A DNA stretch of 64,000 nt, taken from Thermodesulfobacteriota bacterium. GTDB lineage: Bacteria > Desulfobacterota > Desulfobacteria > Desulfobacterales > Desulfosudaceae. Position numbers and translations under genes: made by a program. Under the pieces are notes generated by a model, which saw nothing but the letters and a program-made list of their open reading frames with translations, had not been told where the DNA came from and searched no databases. The DNA is taken from contig JBFMDX010000008.1 in the NCBI GenBank assembly GCA_040753795.1, forward strand, positions 124,001-188,000. The letters run 5' to 3'. Positions 24,043 to 33,238 of the stretch are shown piece by piece; position 1 is the first letter of the stretch, and each line of letters starts with the position of its first letter.

Positions 24043-25395
24043 GTGATTACCATCCGCGCCAAAAATGGGCTGGACATGAACATCCCCGGGCAACCGGATG
24101 GGCCGGCTTCCCGGCTGATGGACATGGAACGCGTCGGCCTGTCGCCGGCATCATTCCCTCACATCCGGCCGAAACTGCTGGTCAAGGTCGGCGATAAGGT
24201 CAGGCAGGGGTCCATCCTGTTCGCGGACAAGCGGAACCCGGACATCGGTTTTGCCTCTCCCGGCGGCGGCACGGTGGAATCTATCGACTACGGCCCCCGC
24301 CGGGCCATTAACGCCATCACCATTCGCGTGGACCGGGAAGAAGCCCGGGAAGACCGCGGCGTCCTGGACCGGCATCAACTGGCCGTTTTGTCGCGCGATG
24401 CCCTGGCCCGGCACCTGATGGCGGGCGGACTCTGGCCCCTGATCCGCTCTTTGCCGTTTCGCGACATCGCCGATCCCGCTTTCACCCCTCCGGCTATTAT
24501 TATCAACCTGGACACGCTGGATCCCTTTCATGCCGAACCGGCTCTGTATCTGGACGGCTCCGCTGGCGCTTTTCTGTTCGGCCTGGACGCTTTAAAACGC
24601 CTGGCGCCGGCCGTTTACATCGTTGCCTGTCGTAAAGAGGACACCCTGCCCCCGGAAATCAGGGGGTTGGTGACACACCGGGTCCGGGGGCGGTTTCCGG
24701 CCGATGATCCGGGCGTGTTCCTTTATTATACCCGCGCCTCCGCCGCCGCCAACCGCTGCTGGTATATTCACGGCCGGGACGTGGTGCTGCTGGGGAAATT
24801 CCTGTCTTCCGGCGTTTATCCGGTCAAGCGACTGGTGTCGGTCTCGTCGCCGAATGGCTCGCGGCACGTGCTTAGCCGTCTGGGCGCGCCGCTGGCGCTT
24901 CTGGCCCCGGAAGTCCGGAACCATGACACCCACGTTACCATTGCCGGCGGCCTGTGGCGGGGACAGGTGGCGGGGCCGAATGATTATCTGGGCCTTTACG
25001 ACGCCGCCCTGACGCTGCTGCCCGCCGGAAATCAGCCTGAATTTCTGGGCTTTCTGCGGCCGGGCCGGCGCAAGCCCAGCCATTGGCGGGCTTTTCTGTC
25101 CGCGCTCCACAATGATCCGCTTGCCCTGGATGCGGGCCGCCACGGCGAGGAACGGGCCTGCGTCAACTGCGGCAGCTGCGCCGCCGTCTGTCCGGTCGAT
25201 ATTCTCCCCCAGTTCACCCTCAAGAGTGTTCTGGCCGGCGAAATCGAGGAGGCCCTGGCCCATGGTCTACTGGACTGCGTGGAATGCGGCTTGTGCGCCT
25301 ATGTCTGCCCGTCCAAAATCGAGCTGACCTTTTTATTGCGGCAGGCCAGGGAAAGCTATTACCGGGAACAACAGGCGGTCGGGGAGCGCCCATGA
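24043..25395 (+). CDS. nqrA: Na+-NQR subunit A with two RnfC-type [4Fe-4S] motifs
   Basis: 450 residues, GTG start. The N-terminal part is NqrA/RnfC-like (KNGLDMNIPGQPDG, RPKLLVKVGDKVRQGSILFADKRNPDIGF in parts, FASPGGGTVESI), and the mid-region SGVYPVKRLVSVSSPN and HVTIAGGLWRGQ is typical of NqrA. Unlike Vibrio NqrA, which has lost most cysteines, the C-terminus keeps two complete motifs, CVNCGSCAAVCP (from ~Cys373) and CVECGLCAYVCP (from ~Cys412), as in RnfC. This suggests two clusters and possible contact with ferredoxin-type donors. It heads the complete nqrABCDEF operon, overlapping nqrB by four bases. Confidence 0.9.
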   Translation: MITIRAKNGLDMNIPGQPDGPASRLMDMERVGLSPASFPHIRPKLLVKVGDKVRQGSILFADKRNPDIGFASPGGGTVESIDYGPRRAINAITIRVDREEAREDRGVLDRHQLAVLSRDALARHLMAGGLWPLIRSLPFRDIADPAFTPPAIIINLDTLDPFHAEPALYLDGSAGAFLFGLDALKRLAPAVYIVACRKEDTLPPEIRGLVTHRVRGRFPADDPGVFLYYTRASAAANRCWYIHGRDVVLLGKFLSSGVYPVKRLVSVSSPNGSRHVLSRLGAPLALLAPEVRNHDTHVTIAGGLWRGQVAGPNDYLGLYDAALTLLPAGNQPEFLGFLRPGRRKPSHWRAFLSALHNDPLALDAGRHGEERACVNCGSCAAVCPVDILPQFTLKSVLAGEIEEALAHGLLDCVECGLCAYVCPSKIELTFLLRQARESYYREQQAVGERP

Positions 25396-26567
25396 AAGCG
25401 GTTCGGAAAATTTTCGACGCCGGCCGCCGGCACTTTCAACCGGGCGGTCGACTGGCCCTGCTGGCGCCCCTGTTTGCCGCCATGGAGACCTTTTTCTTTA
25501 TTCCCGGCGAGACCAGCCGCCGGCAGCCCTTTATCCGGGACAGCCTGGACCTGAAGCGGTTCATGAGCGTGGTCATCCTGGCCCTGGCCCCGCCGCTTCT
25601 GTTCGGCATTTACAACACCGGATACCAGGCCTCACGGACGGCCGGGCTGCCGCCGGACTTTCTGTCCGTAACGGCCCGGGGCTTGTGGATCGTGATGCCG
25701 CTGATCATCGTCTCTTACGGAGTGGGGTTTTTCTGGGAGATGCTCTTTGCCGCCATCCGCCGGCATCCCATCAGCGAAGGCTTTCTGGTAACCGGCCTCC
25801 TGTTTCCCCTGACCCTGCCGCCGACGATCCCCCTGTGGCAGGCGGCCCTGGGCATTTCCTTCGGCGTGGTCATCGGCAAGGAAATCTTCGGGGGCACCGG
25901 CCGTAACATCTTCAACCCCGCCCTGACCGGACGGGCTTTCCTGTTTTTCGCCTACCCGGCCCGCATGTCCGGCGATCCGGTCTGGGTGGCCCGGCTTACC
26001 CCCGGCGTGGACGCGGTCACCGGGGCGACCCCCCTGGGCCTGGCCGCCCTGAGCCAAGTCGGTCAGAAAATCGAGACCATTCTGGCCGGATCGGATTTTT
26101 CCTTTTTCCGGATGCTGATCGGCCATCACGCCGGCAGTATCGGCGAGACCTCGGCCCTGTGCTGCCTGGCCGGGGCCGTCATTCTGATCGCCACCGGGGT
26201 GGGCAGCTTTCGCATCATCGCCGGCGGCATCCTCGGGGTCCTGGCCACAGGCGGACTGCTTAACCTGTTTGCCGGGCCGGCCGCCCAGCCATGGTTCGGC
26301 CTCAACCCCTTCTACCATTTGGTCATGGGCGGATTCGCCTTCGGCATTGTTTACATGGCCACCGACCCGGTTTCAGCCCCGGGCCTGGAGCCGGCCAAAT
26401 GGGTTTACGGTTTCTGTATCGGCGCCCTGACGGTGCTGATCCGGGTCTTCAACCCGGCTTACCCGGAAGGCGTGATGCTGTCCATTCTGTTCATGAACCT
26501 GTTTTCACCGCTGCTGGATCATGTCGGGATTGCGCTGCGGTTGAAAAAGAGAATACCCAATGTCTGA
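25392..26567 (+). CDS. nqrB: Na+-NQR subunit B (FMN-binding membrane subunit)
   Basis: 391 residues from the ATG at 25392, which overlaps the nqrA stop; the frame is open further upstream but inside nqrA. About ten membrane helices. Seen: ETFFFIPGETSRRQPFIRD in parts, GRNIFNPALTGRAFLFFAYP, and DAVTGATPLGLAALSQ with the threonine (~213) that carries covalent FMN in the (S/T)GAT motif, followed by GSIGETSALCCLAGAVILI and ATDPVSAP. NqrB is the Na+-translocating and riboflavin-binding core. It forms a membrane complex with NqrD and NqrE. Confidence 0.93.
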   Translation: MKAVRKIFDAGRRHFQPGGRLALLAPLFAAMETFFFIPGETSRRQPFIRDSLDLKRFMSVVILALAPPLLFGIYNTGYQASRTAGLPPDFLSVTARGLWIVMPLIIVSYGVGFFWEMLFAAIRRHPISEGFLVTGLLFPLTLPPTIPLWQAALGISFGVVIGKEIFGGTGRNIFNPALTGRAFLFFAYPARMSGDPVWVARLTPGVDAVTGATPLGLAALSQVGQKIETILAGSDFSFFRMLIGHHAGSIGETSALCCLAGAVILIATGVGSFRIIAGGILGVLATGGLLNLFAGPAAQPWFGLNPFYHLVMGGFAFGIVYMATDPVSAPGLEPAKWVYGFCIGALTVLIRVFNPAYPEGVMLSILFMNLFSPLLDHVGIALRLKKRIPNV

Positions 26568-26579
26568 CGGATTGTTGTC

Positions 26580-27320
26580 ATGCCGGATAGCTTAAAATCA
26601 CTGGTTTTCGCGCTGGTACTCTGCCTGGTCTGCAGCCTGACCCTGACCGGGGCGTCGGTGGGCCTGCGCCAATACCAGAACCGCAACATCCGGGTCGACC
26701 GGCAGACGAATGTGCTGAAATCCGTCGGCCTGGTGGCGGCGGGAAAACCCTGCCCGCCGGAGGAAATAGACCGGCTGTATGCTCTTCATATCCGCTGCCT
26801 GCGCCTGTCGCCGGAAGGACGGCTCCTGGCCGACGGGGAGTCGCACCCGCGGGAACTGCCGGTCTATCTGAATGTCAACCCCGACCAGACCATTGAAAAT
26901 TATATCCTTCCCGTTCAGACCAAAGGCCTGTGGGGAGACATCCGGGGATATCTGGCCATTCGCCGGGACGGCCGGACCATTTCCGGTTTTACGGTTTACA
27001 AACATTCGGAAACACCGGGGCTGGGCGGAGAAATCGAAAAACAGTGGTTTCAGAAAAATTTCGCGGGCAAGCAGATCGTCAACCAGGCCAATGAATTCGT
27101 GGCCGTGACCGTGGCCAAGGGGCCGGCCGGGGACCGCCTGCCCGCCGCAAAACAGGCCCATACCGTTGACGGCATCAGCGGCGCCACCCTGACGGGTAAA
27201 TACCTGAGCCAGGGCCTGCATGACATTCTCAAGGAATATGAGCCGGTATCCATCCGGTTTCGCCAGAACGAGTTGAGACAACTGCCTCCCGGGCAGGGGC
27301 TGTGTCCCCTGGACCCGTGA
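26580..27320 (+). CDS. nqrC: Na+-NQR subunit C (FMN-binding)
   Basis: 246 residues: one N-terminal membrane anchor (LVFALVLCLVCSLTLTGASVGL) and a periplasmic FMN-binding domain. The covalent-FMN motif SGATLTG occurs near the C-terminus (Thr ~203), preceded by KHSETPGLGGEIEKQWFQ, which is typical of NqrC and RnfG. NqrC passes electrons from NqrB towards the D/E iron site and back. It starts 12 bp after nqrB. Confidence 0.93.
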   Translation: MPDSLKSLVFALVLCLVCSLTLTGASVGLRQYQNRNIRVDRQTNVLKSVGLVAAGKPCPPEEIDRLYALHIRCLRLSPEGRLLADGESHPRELPVYLNVNPDQTIENYILPVQTKGLWGDIRGYLAIRRDGRTISGFTVYKHSETPGLGGEIEKQWFQKNFAGKQIVNQANEFVAVTVAKGPAGDRLPAAKQAHTVDGISGATLTGKYLSQGLHDILKEYEPVSIRFRQNELRQLPPGQGLCPLDP

Positions 27321-27355
27321 GGCAACAAGAACAAAGGCCATGAGGCGGGTCGTTT

Positions 27356-27967
27356 ATGAAAAACCGGTCGTTAGCCGTTTTTACCGATTCCATCTGGACC
27401 CATAACCCCATCCACATCCAGATGCTCGGGATCTGTTCGGCCCTGGCGGTGACGGTCCAGCTTCAGACCTCCCTGGTCATGGGCCTGGCCCTGACCCTGG
27501 TGGTATCGTTTTCCAGCCTGATCGTTTCCCTGCTGCGGAAAGTCATCCCCCGGAACATCCGCATCATCGCCGAACTGACCATTATCTCCACGCTGGTGAT
27601 TCTCTGTGATGAGTTTCTCAAGGCCTTTTTCTATGATATCAGCAAGCAGCTGTCGGTTTTCGTGGGCCTGATCATCACCAACTGCATCGTACTGGGCCGG
27701 ACCGAGTCTTTTGCCCTGAGCAACCCGCCCCATCTGGCCTTCCTCGACGGCCTGGGCAACGGCCTGGGGTACGCCTCGGTGCTGACCGTTGTCGGCGCCA
27801 TCCGGGAACTGCTGGGCGCGGGCACGCTCCTGGGCCGGCCGGTAATCCCGGAAGCGTTCTATGCCGCCGGATATGAAAACATGGGGTTCATGAGCCTGGC
27901 GCCGGCGGCTTTCATTCTGATCGGCCTGCTGGTCTGGCTGCAGAAAACCATTCAGAAGGACCGGTGA
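27356..27967 (+). CDS. nqrD: Na+-NQR subunit D
   Basis: 203 residues, six membrane helices. [21 protein letters not shown] and [20 protein letters not shown] hold the two cysteines that, together with those in NqrE, ligate the intramembrane iron centre in Vibrio. [28 protein letters not shown], in parts, is typical of NqrD/RnfE. Its stop overlaps the nqrE start (TGATG). Confidence 0.93.
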   Translation: MKNRSLAVFTDSIWTHNPIHIQMLGICSALAVTVQLQTSLVMGLALTLVVSFSSLIVSLLRKVIPRNIRIIAELTIISTLVILCDEFLKAFFYDISKQLSVFVGLIITNCIVLGRTESFALSNPPHLAFLDGLGNGLGYASVLTVVGAIRELLGAGTLLGRPVIPEAFYAAGYENMGFMSLAPAAFILIGLLVWLQKTIQKDR

Positions 27968-28575
27968 TGGAAGAACTGATCAGCCTGTTTTTAAACTCCG
28001 TCTTTGTGGGCAACATCCTGCTGGCCTATTTTCTGGGGATGTGTTCGTTTATCGCCGTCTCCAAAAAAATCGAGACCGCCACCGGACTCGGCCTGGCGGT
28101 GGTGTTCGTCATGACCATCACCACCCCCTTGAACTGGATCATCTATTATTATCTGCTGGCGCCGGGGGCCCTGTCCTGGGCGGGGTTGCCGGACCTGGAC
28201 CTGAGCTTCCTGAAATTTATCACCTTCATCGCCGTCATTGCCGCCATGGTTCAGGGCATTGAAATGATCATCGACCGCTATTCCCAGGCCCTGTATACCG
28301 CCCTGGGGGTTTTCCTGCCGCTGATTTCCGTCAACTGCGCCATCCTGGGCGCTTCCCTGTTCATGGTGGAAAGGGAGTACGATTTTGTCCAGTCCCTGGT
28401 GTTCGGGCTGGGCTCCGGCACGGGCTGGATGATGGCCATCGTCACCATGGCCGCCATTCGCAAGAAAATGCGCTACGCCGATCCCCCGGCCGGCCTGGAG
28501 GGGTACGGCCTGACCATGGTGGTGGCCGGGCTGATGGCCATGTCCTTCATGCTGTTTTCCGGCATCTCATTATAA
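27967..28575 (+). CDS. nqrE: Na+-NQR subunit E
   Basis: 202 residues from the ATG at 27967, which overlaps the nqrD stop; a GTG one codon upstream is possible. Six membrane helices. [19 protein letters not shown] and [18 protein letters not shown] carry the two iron-ligand cysteines, and [22 protein letters not shown] is a family signature shared with RnfA. It completes the paired inverted-topology D/E core. Confidence 0.93.
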   Translation: MEELISLFLNSVFVGNILLAYFLGMCSFIAVSKKIETATGLGLAVVFVMTITTPLNWIIYYYLLAPGALSWAGLPDLDLSFLKFITFIAVIAAMVQGIEMIIDRYSQALYTALGVFLPLISVNCAILGASLFMVEREYDFVQSLVFGLGSGTGWMMAIVTMAAIRKKMRYADPPAGLEGYGLTMVVAGLMAMSFMLFSGISL

Positions 28576-28595
28576 TCGGATAAGGAGAAACCGTC

Positions 28596-29810
28596 TTGAT
28601 TTACCTGGCCAGCTTCAGCGTTTTTACGGCGGTCATCATCATTCTGGTGGTGTTTCTGCTGCTGCTGGAGGCCAGGGTCGCGCCCCGGGGAAACGCCCGG
28701 ATCGTCATCAACGATGACCCGGACCGGGTGATCGAGACCCGTCTGGGCGCCACCCTGCTGTCGGCCCTGTCGGACAACGCGGTTTTTCTGCCTTCCGCCT
28801 GCGGCGGCGGCGGGGCCTGCGGCCAGTGCCGCTGCCGGGTCGACGCCGGCGGCGGCGATGTCCAGCCCACGGAACTGAATCATCTCACCCGCCAGGAACG
28901 CCTGGACAACATCCGCCTGGCCTGCCAGCTGAAGGTCCGGGAGGACATGCGGATTCACGTTCCTCCTTCCATTTTCAGCATAAAAAAATACAACGGGACC
29001 GTGGTCTCCAACCGCAACGTGGCCACCTTTATCAAGGAACTGGTGGTGGAGCTGGACAACGGTCAGACCGTCGCGTTCCAGGCCGGCCAGTACATGCAGA
29101 TCGATATTCCGGAATTCGATGTCTGCTTCACCAGTTTCGACGTGGCCGATCGGTTTCTGACCGCCTGGGACCGGTTTCATCTGCGTGATTTCTGCGCCGG
29201 AACGGACGAACCCGTGTACCGGGCCTATTCCCTGGCCAACCCGCCCTACGAAAAATTGCTGCGGTTTACCGTGCGCATCGCCACCCCGCCGCCGGGAACA
29301 AAAAACATCCCCCCTGGGGTGGGCTCCTCCTATGTCTTTAACTTGAAGCCCGGCGACCGGGTGATCTTAAGCGGGCCCTACGGCGATTTTCTGGCCCAGG
29401 ACAGTGAGCGGGAAATGTGCTTTGTGGGCGGCGGCGCCGGCATGGCGCCCATGCGCTCCCATATCCTGCACCAGCTCAACACCGCCCACACCCGCCGGAA
29501 AATCACCTTCTGGTACGGCGCCCGGTCATGGCAGGAGGTGTTTTACGATGACGAGTTCCGGGGCCTGGCCGAACGCTTCGATAATTTTTCCTACCACCTG
29601 GCCCTGTCCGAGCCCCAGCCGGAAGACAACTGGCAGGGACTGACCGGGTTCATTCACGCCTGCCTGTATGAGGCGTACCTCAAGGATCATGACGACCCGG
29701 CCGAAATCGAATATTACCTCTGCGGCCCGCCGCCCATGATCGCCGCCCTGGAAAAGATGCTGGATGATCTGGGGGTGGAGCCGGACATGATCGCCTACGA
29801 CAAGTTCTGA
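28596..29810 (+). CDS. nqrF: Na+-NQR subunit F, NADH dehydrogenase subunit
   Basis: 404 residues, TTG start after AAGGAGAAA. One N-terminal membrane helix, then a plant-type [2Fe-2S] domain (CGGGGACGQCRC and a later LACQ), an FAD domain (YRAYSLANPP) and an NADH-binding domain (FVGGGAGMAPMRSHI, YYLCGPPPM). NqrF oxidises NADH and feeds the complex. This is the last gene of the operon; the convergent gene begins 28 bp further, and no clear terminator lies between. The whole operon would couple NADH:quinone oxidoreduction to Na+ export. Confidence 0.94.
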   Translation: MIYLASFSVFTAVIIILVVFLLLLEARVAPRGNARIVINDDPDRVIETRLGATLLSALSDNAVFLPSACGGGGACGQCRCRVDAGGGDVQPTELNHLTRQERLDNIRLACQLKVREDMRIHVPPSIFSIKKYNGTVVSNRNVATFIKELVVELDNGQTVAFQAGQYMQIDIPEFDVCFTSFDVADRFLTAWDRFHLRDFCAGTDEPVYRAYSLANPPYEKLLRFTVRIATPPPGTKNIPPGVGSSYVFNLKPGDRVILSGPYGDFLAQDSEREMCFVGGGAGMAPMRSHILHQLNTAHTRRKITFWYGARSWQEVFYDDEFRGLAERFDNFSYHLALSEPQPEDNWQGLTGFIHACLYEAYLKDHDDPAEIEYYLCGPPPMIAALEKMLDDLGVEPDMIAYDKF

Positions 29811-29838
29811 TAGCAAAGCATCGCCCAGCAGCCCTCTC

Positions 29839-30771
29839 TCAAAGGCCTTGGCGCAAAGCGATAAGATTCTCATGGGGAAGGTGGTGGGCCCGGCAGCGCT
29901 GTATCCAAGCGTCAAGAATCTGTCTTGTCTGGCTGCCGATCTTGGTGAAGTGATAGCGCAGGTAGGTTTCCAGCGGGATGGGGCTCAGCTTCGGTCCCAC
30001 CAGCATTATGGTGCGCAGGATCAGCCCGATCGGCACATAGCGGAACATTCCGCTGCTCACACCCAGATAGGCGGCGCCGGCTTCGGCGGCTTCCCGACCG
30101 GCGCGAACCGCCAGCCCCAGCCGGGGTGACCGGCGCAGCCCGGTCAGAGACCAGCCTTCCTGTTCCAGCGCCGCCATGGCGCAGATGTTGACGCTGGCCG
30201 TTCTGGCTTCCCACCAGGCCAGATCCTTGCGTATGCCGGCCGGCATACCGCCGGTTTTCAGCCAGCGGGCGGCCTTGCGGCCGTGTTCATCGTCCTGCAA
30301 TACCGCCGACCCGGGCAGGGGTACATAGGCGATTCCGGGAGGAGGATCCTGTTCCCCGGGAAGGGGAGACTGGAAACTGATCAGGGCGATCAATCCCTGA
30401 CAGATGGGGCCCGGATGAAACCGGCGAAGAATATCCAGGTCCTGGATGTCCGGGGTCCACGCGATCAGAGGAGTGCTCCCGTCAATGGCGGCGATCTGTC
30501 CGGTCAGCCACGAATCGGCCAGAGCATTGGACGGCGTGCACAGCCATACCTGGTCATAGTGACCGTCAGCCCGGGTCAGGGTTTCCAGGTCCTGCCGTTC
30601 TTCCCGGTAACCGCCAAACAGGCTGTAGCGAAAAAGGGTTCGGGGCATGGCGGCGTTGGGACTTTGCCGGTCGCGTACCAGAAAATCCACCCGGCATCCC
30701 GCCTTCACCAGGGCCTGGGCGTATACGGCGCCGACCGCGCCGCTGCCGATAACGAGAACCTTTTCTGTCAT
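29839..30771 (-). CDS. Ketopantoate reductase (PanE/ApbA)-family protein
   Basis: 310 residues. The N-terminal Rossmann motif VLVIGSGAVGAVYA is followed by LVRDRQSPNA and a central VWLCTPSNAL. The C-terminal helical region (ARTASVNICAMAALEQEGWSL) corresponds to the family's dimer domain. The typical catalytic Lys/Asn/Glu set of true 2-dehydropantoate reductases cannot be confirmed by eye, and the gene is not near other pantothenate genes, so it may act on another 2-oxo acid. Start ATG at 30771. Confidence 0.7.
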   Translation of the reverse strand: MTEKVLVIGSGAVGAVYAQALVKAGCRVDFLVRDRQSPNAAMPRTLFRYSLFGGYREERQDLETLTRADGHYDQVWLCTPSNALADSWLTGQIAAIDGSTPLIAWTPDIQDLDILRRFHPGPICQGLIALISFQSPLPGEQDPPPGIAYVPLPGSAVLQDDEHGRKAARWLKTGGMPAGIRKDLAWWEARTASVNICAMAALEQEGWSLTGLRRSPRLGLAVRAGREAAEAGAAYLGVSSGMFRYVPIGLILRTIMLVGPKLSPIPLETYLRYHFTKIGSQTRQILDAWIQRCRAHHLPHENLIALRQGL

Positions 30772-30998
30772 CGTTAGCCTTTTTGACTAATATAGTTCTT
30801 CAAACAAGACGCATGCCTGTACCGGGTCGATTGAAATAGTCGACATCGGCTTTACAAAAAACGCACGATAGCTAAGGAGCTCCTAATTTCTGGCGGAGAG
30901 AGACGAGGCCATTCTAGCGGTTTACGAGTGACCTTGTCCTTCCAGTGTGTAGCACTTGATTTTGAAACCGCTTCTATGCGGTTATGTCTGCGGCCGAT

Positions 30999-31358
30999 TC
31001 ACCGGATCACGTCAATCATTTGATTGATTTGCTCGGCCTGTCCTGATTCCGGCTGCAAGCGGATACCGATCCGATGGAAATGACCTTTCTGCTGCTTGCT
31101 GGCGGCAGGTATGGATGGCGTTTTTGAGATCGATACAATTTCCATGGGGATATTGTCAATTTTCATTCCTCTAGGACCCATCAAACGGATACGGCTGTGC
31201 TTTTTTTTATTGGCGGGCTTTTTATGGCTTTTGAGCGCCATACCACTCAAACTAATATCCAGCACCGCTCCGATAAATTTCGGATCGGATTCACAGACGG
31301 CAATCATGCCGTATGCGGGGATATATCTGGTTTCTCTTCGTTGATCATTATGCAACAT
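30999..31358 (-). CDS. PilZ-domain protein
   Basis: 119 residues. The N-terminal QRRETRYIPAYG gives the RxxxR part of the c-di-GMP site, and AVLDISLSGMALKS corresponds to the D/NxSxxG motif. Both halves of the PilZ binding signature are therefore present, predicting c-di-GMP binding. The rest is a beta barrel (SRIRLMGPRGMKIDNIPMEI). The partner is unknown. Upstream and downstream gaps (30772-30998 and 31359-31460) show no other gene. Confidence 0.82.
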   Translation of the reverse strand: MLHNDQRRETRYIPAYGMIAVCESDPKFIGAVLDISLSGMALKSHKKPANKKKHSRIRLMGPRGMKIDNIPMEIVSISKTPSIPAASKQQKGHFHRIGIRLQPESGQAEQINQMIDVIR

Positions 31359-31460
31359 GGTGACGCTCTCCGGGTTATGGCATTAAAATGGCCGCAGAAT
31401 AATCTCTGCAGACGTGTTTGTCAACATAAAATACCCGTTGGAAACCAGTTCGTTACGAGG

Positions 31461-31491
31461 AAAAAGGCGCCCCCGAAAAGGAGGCGCCTTT
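31461..31491 (-). terminator. Rho-independent terminator of the first C45 hydrolase gene
   Basis: On the minus strand the stem AAAGGCGCC (31491-31483) pairs with GGCGCCTTT (31471-31463) and is followed by a run of T. It lies about 28 bp after the stop of the gene ending at 31519. Because the stem is flanked by A/T tracts on both sides it could also act in the other direction. Confidence 0.75.
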
Positions 31492-31518
31492 GTTTTTGAC
31501 AATTACCGGTTCGTGCCT

Positions 31519-33021
31519 TTATTTCAATATTAAGGTTGTTGCGCCCTGACCGAATTGGGGCCCGGCAAAGGTGGTCATTTTCAGGTTGGTCAGGTCAAAC
31601 AACGTGGTGCTCTGGTGGACAAAGTCTCCGGGGACCTGGTTTTCGGCATCATACATCCAGTTAATAAAGTCGAGCGCCTTGTTGTAGTCATACGTCCCGT
31701 AATCCCGATTCAACAGATTGATCATGCCGTCATAGCGGGACAGGGAGCCGCCATCCTGAAAAGTCGGGGCCAGAATGTTCATGTCAGGAGCGATATAATG
31801 ATTGGTCTGGATCAGGGCGTCAGGATAGGTCTCCTTCTGGTAATCCGGCATAAGCGCGTACCACCATGGCTTGGTATAATTCATGTACCGGGCAAAGGAA
31901 CTGTGCGCCGACACTTCCAGAGACACGCCGCCGCGGTTGGCGCCCTGGCCGTCGGCAATGGCATACAGCCAGGAAACCCCCCGCTTGGAATTTTTGATCA
32001 GGGAAATGGCCTCGGGCAGTTCATCGGCCTGTTCCATGACCCAGCGTGCGGTCAGCAGGCAGCCCATACCGAAATAACCGGGCGTACAGTCAGCCGACGG
32101 CACCATGTCCATACCGATGCCGAGTCCTTTTTCATTCATGGCGGCAATCCCCCCCACCATTCCGGCCACACTGACATTGACGACCCGGTTCCGGCCGCCA
32201 TCACCGCAGGTCTCGATAATAACCGGGTTATCGGAAAAGCCGTCGCCGCCGAACATGAAGTCCCTGCCGAAATAGAGATTGTCGTACTTGGTCGCGTTGC
32301 CGTCGAGGATGTGGGCGTTGCACGAGAGCTGAAGAAGATCAACTACATCTGAAAAAATTTCCGTGGTGGTGACAATCGGATAGCCGGCGCTCATGAAGGC
32401 ATCAAAACCGACATTGAGAAGCAGAACATCCTCATAGCTCAGGTCAACCCCCCGCGCCTGGGCACCGTGCGCAATACCCTGCATTTCCGCGATATATTCC
32501 GTCGGGATATCCGTCTCATTAAGCAACGCGATGTGCTTGAAAACCATGATGCCGATTTCCGTAACCGACCACCCGGGGTAATCTTCAATGGTGTCGCCGA
32601 AAAACTGACCCAGAAGCAGCTCCACAACAGGCTTTAAGAGCAAATCCTTCGAGAGCCCGACACTGGACAGGTTGCCCACGGCGATACTGGTAAAAAACTG
32701 GTTCGATGCCACAGCCGCGCATTTTTCCGGAATCAGGTACCCCTGCTGGAAGCCCATTTCATATCCGCTGCCTTCCAGGTGAAGGAAGGGCTGTTTGTGC
32801 CCTGAATCGGTGATAATATATTCCAGGTAACCCTTTCCGTCGGGCGCGTACGTACGATCGACATGGCGGCCGGGTTCTGGGCCGTCGACGACGGGCGGTG
32901 GTGGTGGAGGCGGCGGAGGCGGCTTGGGCGCGGATGCGAATGCAGTGGTTGCCTGAAACAACAAAAACAGGATAAGCATTGACAAAACAGTCAGTTCACC
33001 AAACAGCCATTTTTTCTTCAT
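31519..33021 (-). CDS. Secreted C45-type Ntn acyltransferase/hydrolase with polyproline linker
   Basis: 500 residues from the ATG at 33021, which has a GAGAGG ribosome site; a start five codons upstream has none. A signal peptide ends near ATTAFASA, followed by ten consecutive prolines. The body matches the C45/acyl-CoA:isopenicillin N acyltransferase-like Ntn hydrolases: YEMGFQQGYL, then the nucleophile in LSCNAHILDGN (Cys ~234), FGRDFMF, and AMNEKGLGIGMDMVPS. Members are usually self-cleaved before that Cys and act on amides or acyl groups. It is ~40-50% identical by eye to the protein encoded upstream at 33311-35242. A sigma-54 promoter lies 80-95 bp before the start. Confidence 0.75.
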   Translation of the reverse strand: MKKKWLFGELTVLSMLILFLLFQATTAFASAPKPPPPPPPPPPVVDGPEPGRHVDRTYAPDGKGYLEYIITDSGHKQPFLHLEGSGYEMGFQQGYLIPEKCAAVASNQFFTSIAVGNLSSVGLSKDLLLKPVVELLLGQFFGDTIEDYPGWSVTEIGIMVFKHIALLNETDIPTEYIAEMQGIAHGAQARGVDLSYEDVLLLNVGFDAFMSAGYPIVTTTEIFSDVVDLLQLSCNAHILDGNATKYDNLYFGRDFMFGGDGFSDNPVIIETCGDGGRNRVVNVSVAGMVGGIAAMNEKGLGIGMDMVPSADCTPGYFGMGCLLTARWVMEQADELPEAISLIKNSKRGVSWLYAIADGQGANRGGVSLEVSAHSSFARYMNYTKPWWYALMPDYQKETYPDALIQTNHYIAPDMNILAPTFQDGGSLSRYDGMINLLNRDYGTYDYNKALDFINWMYDAENQVPGDFVHQSTTLFDLTNLKMTTFAGPQFGQGATTLILK

Positions 33022-33101
33022 CCTCTCATCCCCCATTAATAATGTTACGGTTGTGGTCGACTTGCAGAATAATCAGGCATCCTTTTTATCATAATCTTAA
33101 C

Positions 33102-33117
33102 AGCATGAATCATGCCG
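33102..33117 (-). promoter_or_regulatory. Sigma-54 (-24/-12) promoter of the first C45 hydrolase
   Basis: Minus-strand sequence CGGCATGATTCATGCT has the GG (-24) and GC (-12) pairs with the exact 10 bp between them. It lies ~81 bp before the ATG at 33021. The consensus is TGGCAYRN4TTGCW; differences are a C at the first position and A for T at -14. Repeats like those of the divergent activator at 35 kb lie ~60-90 bp upstream. Confidence 0.65.
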
Positions 33118-33174
33118 AAAAAAATAATCAATATTATTCAATATCTTATTGTTTTTACTGGCTTTGAAATTACC

Positions 33175-33204
33175 GAATAAGGAAGAACTGGCTGTGGGAT
33201 ATGG
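33175..33204 (-). promoter_or_regulatory. Candidate activator binding sites upstream of the first C45 hydrolase
   Basis: Two elements, GAATAAGG(AAG) at 33175-33185 and GGATATGG at 33197-33204, start 22 bp apart. They resemble GAATACGGAAG/GAATATGGAAG found upstream of the neighbouring C45 gene and sit at a similar distance (60-90 bp) from the -24 element. Found by eye; binding is inferred. Confidence 0.4.
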
Positions 33205-33238
33205 CAAGTTGTCATATAAGATAAGGGTTGTTTTGTTA

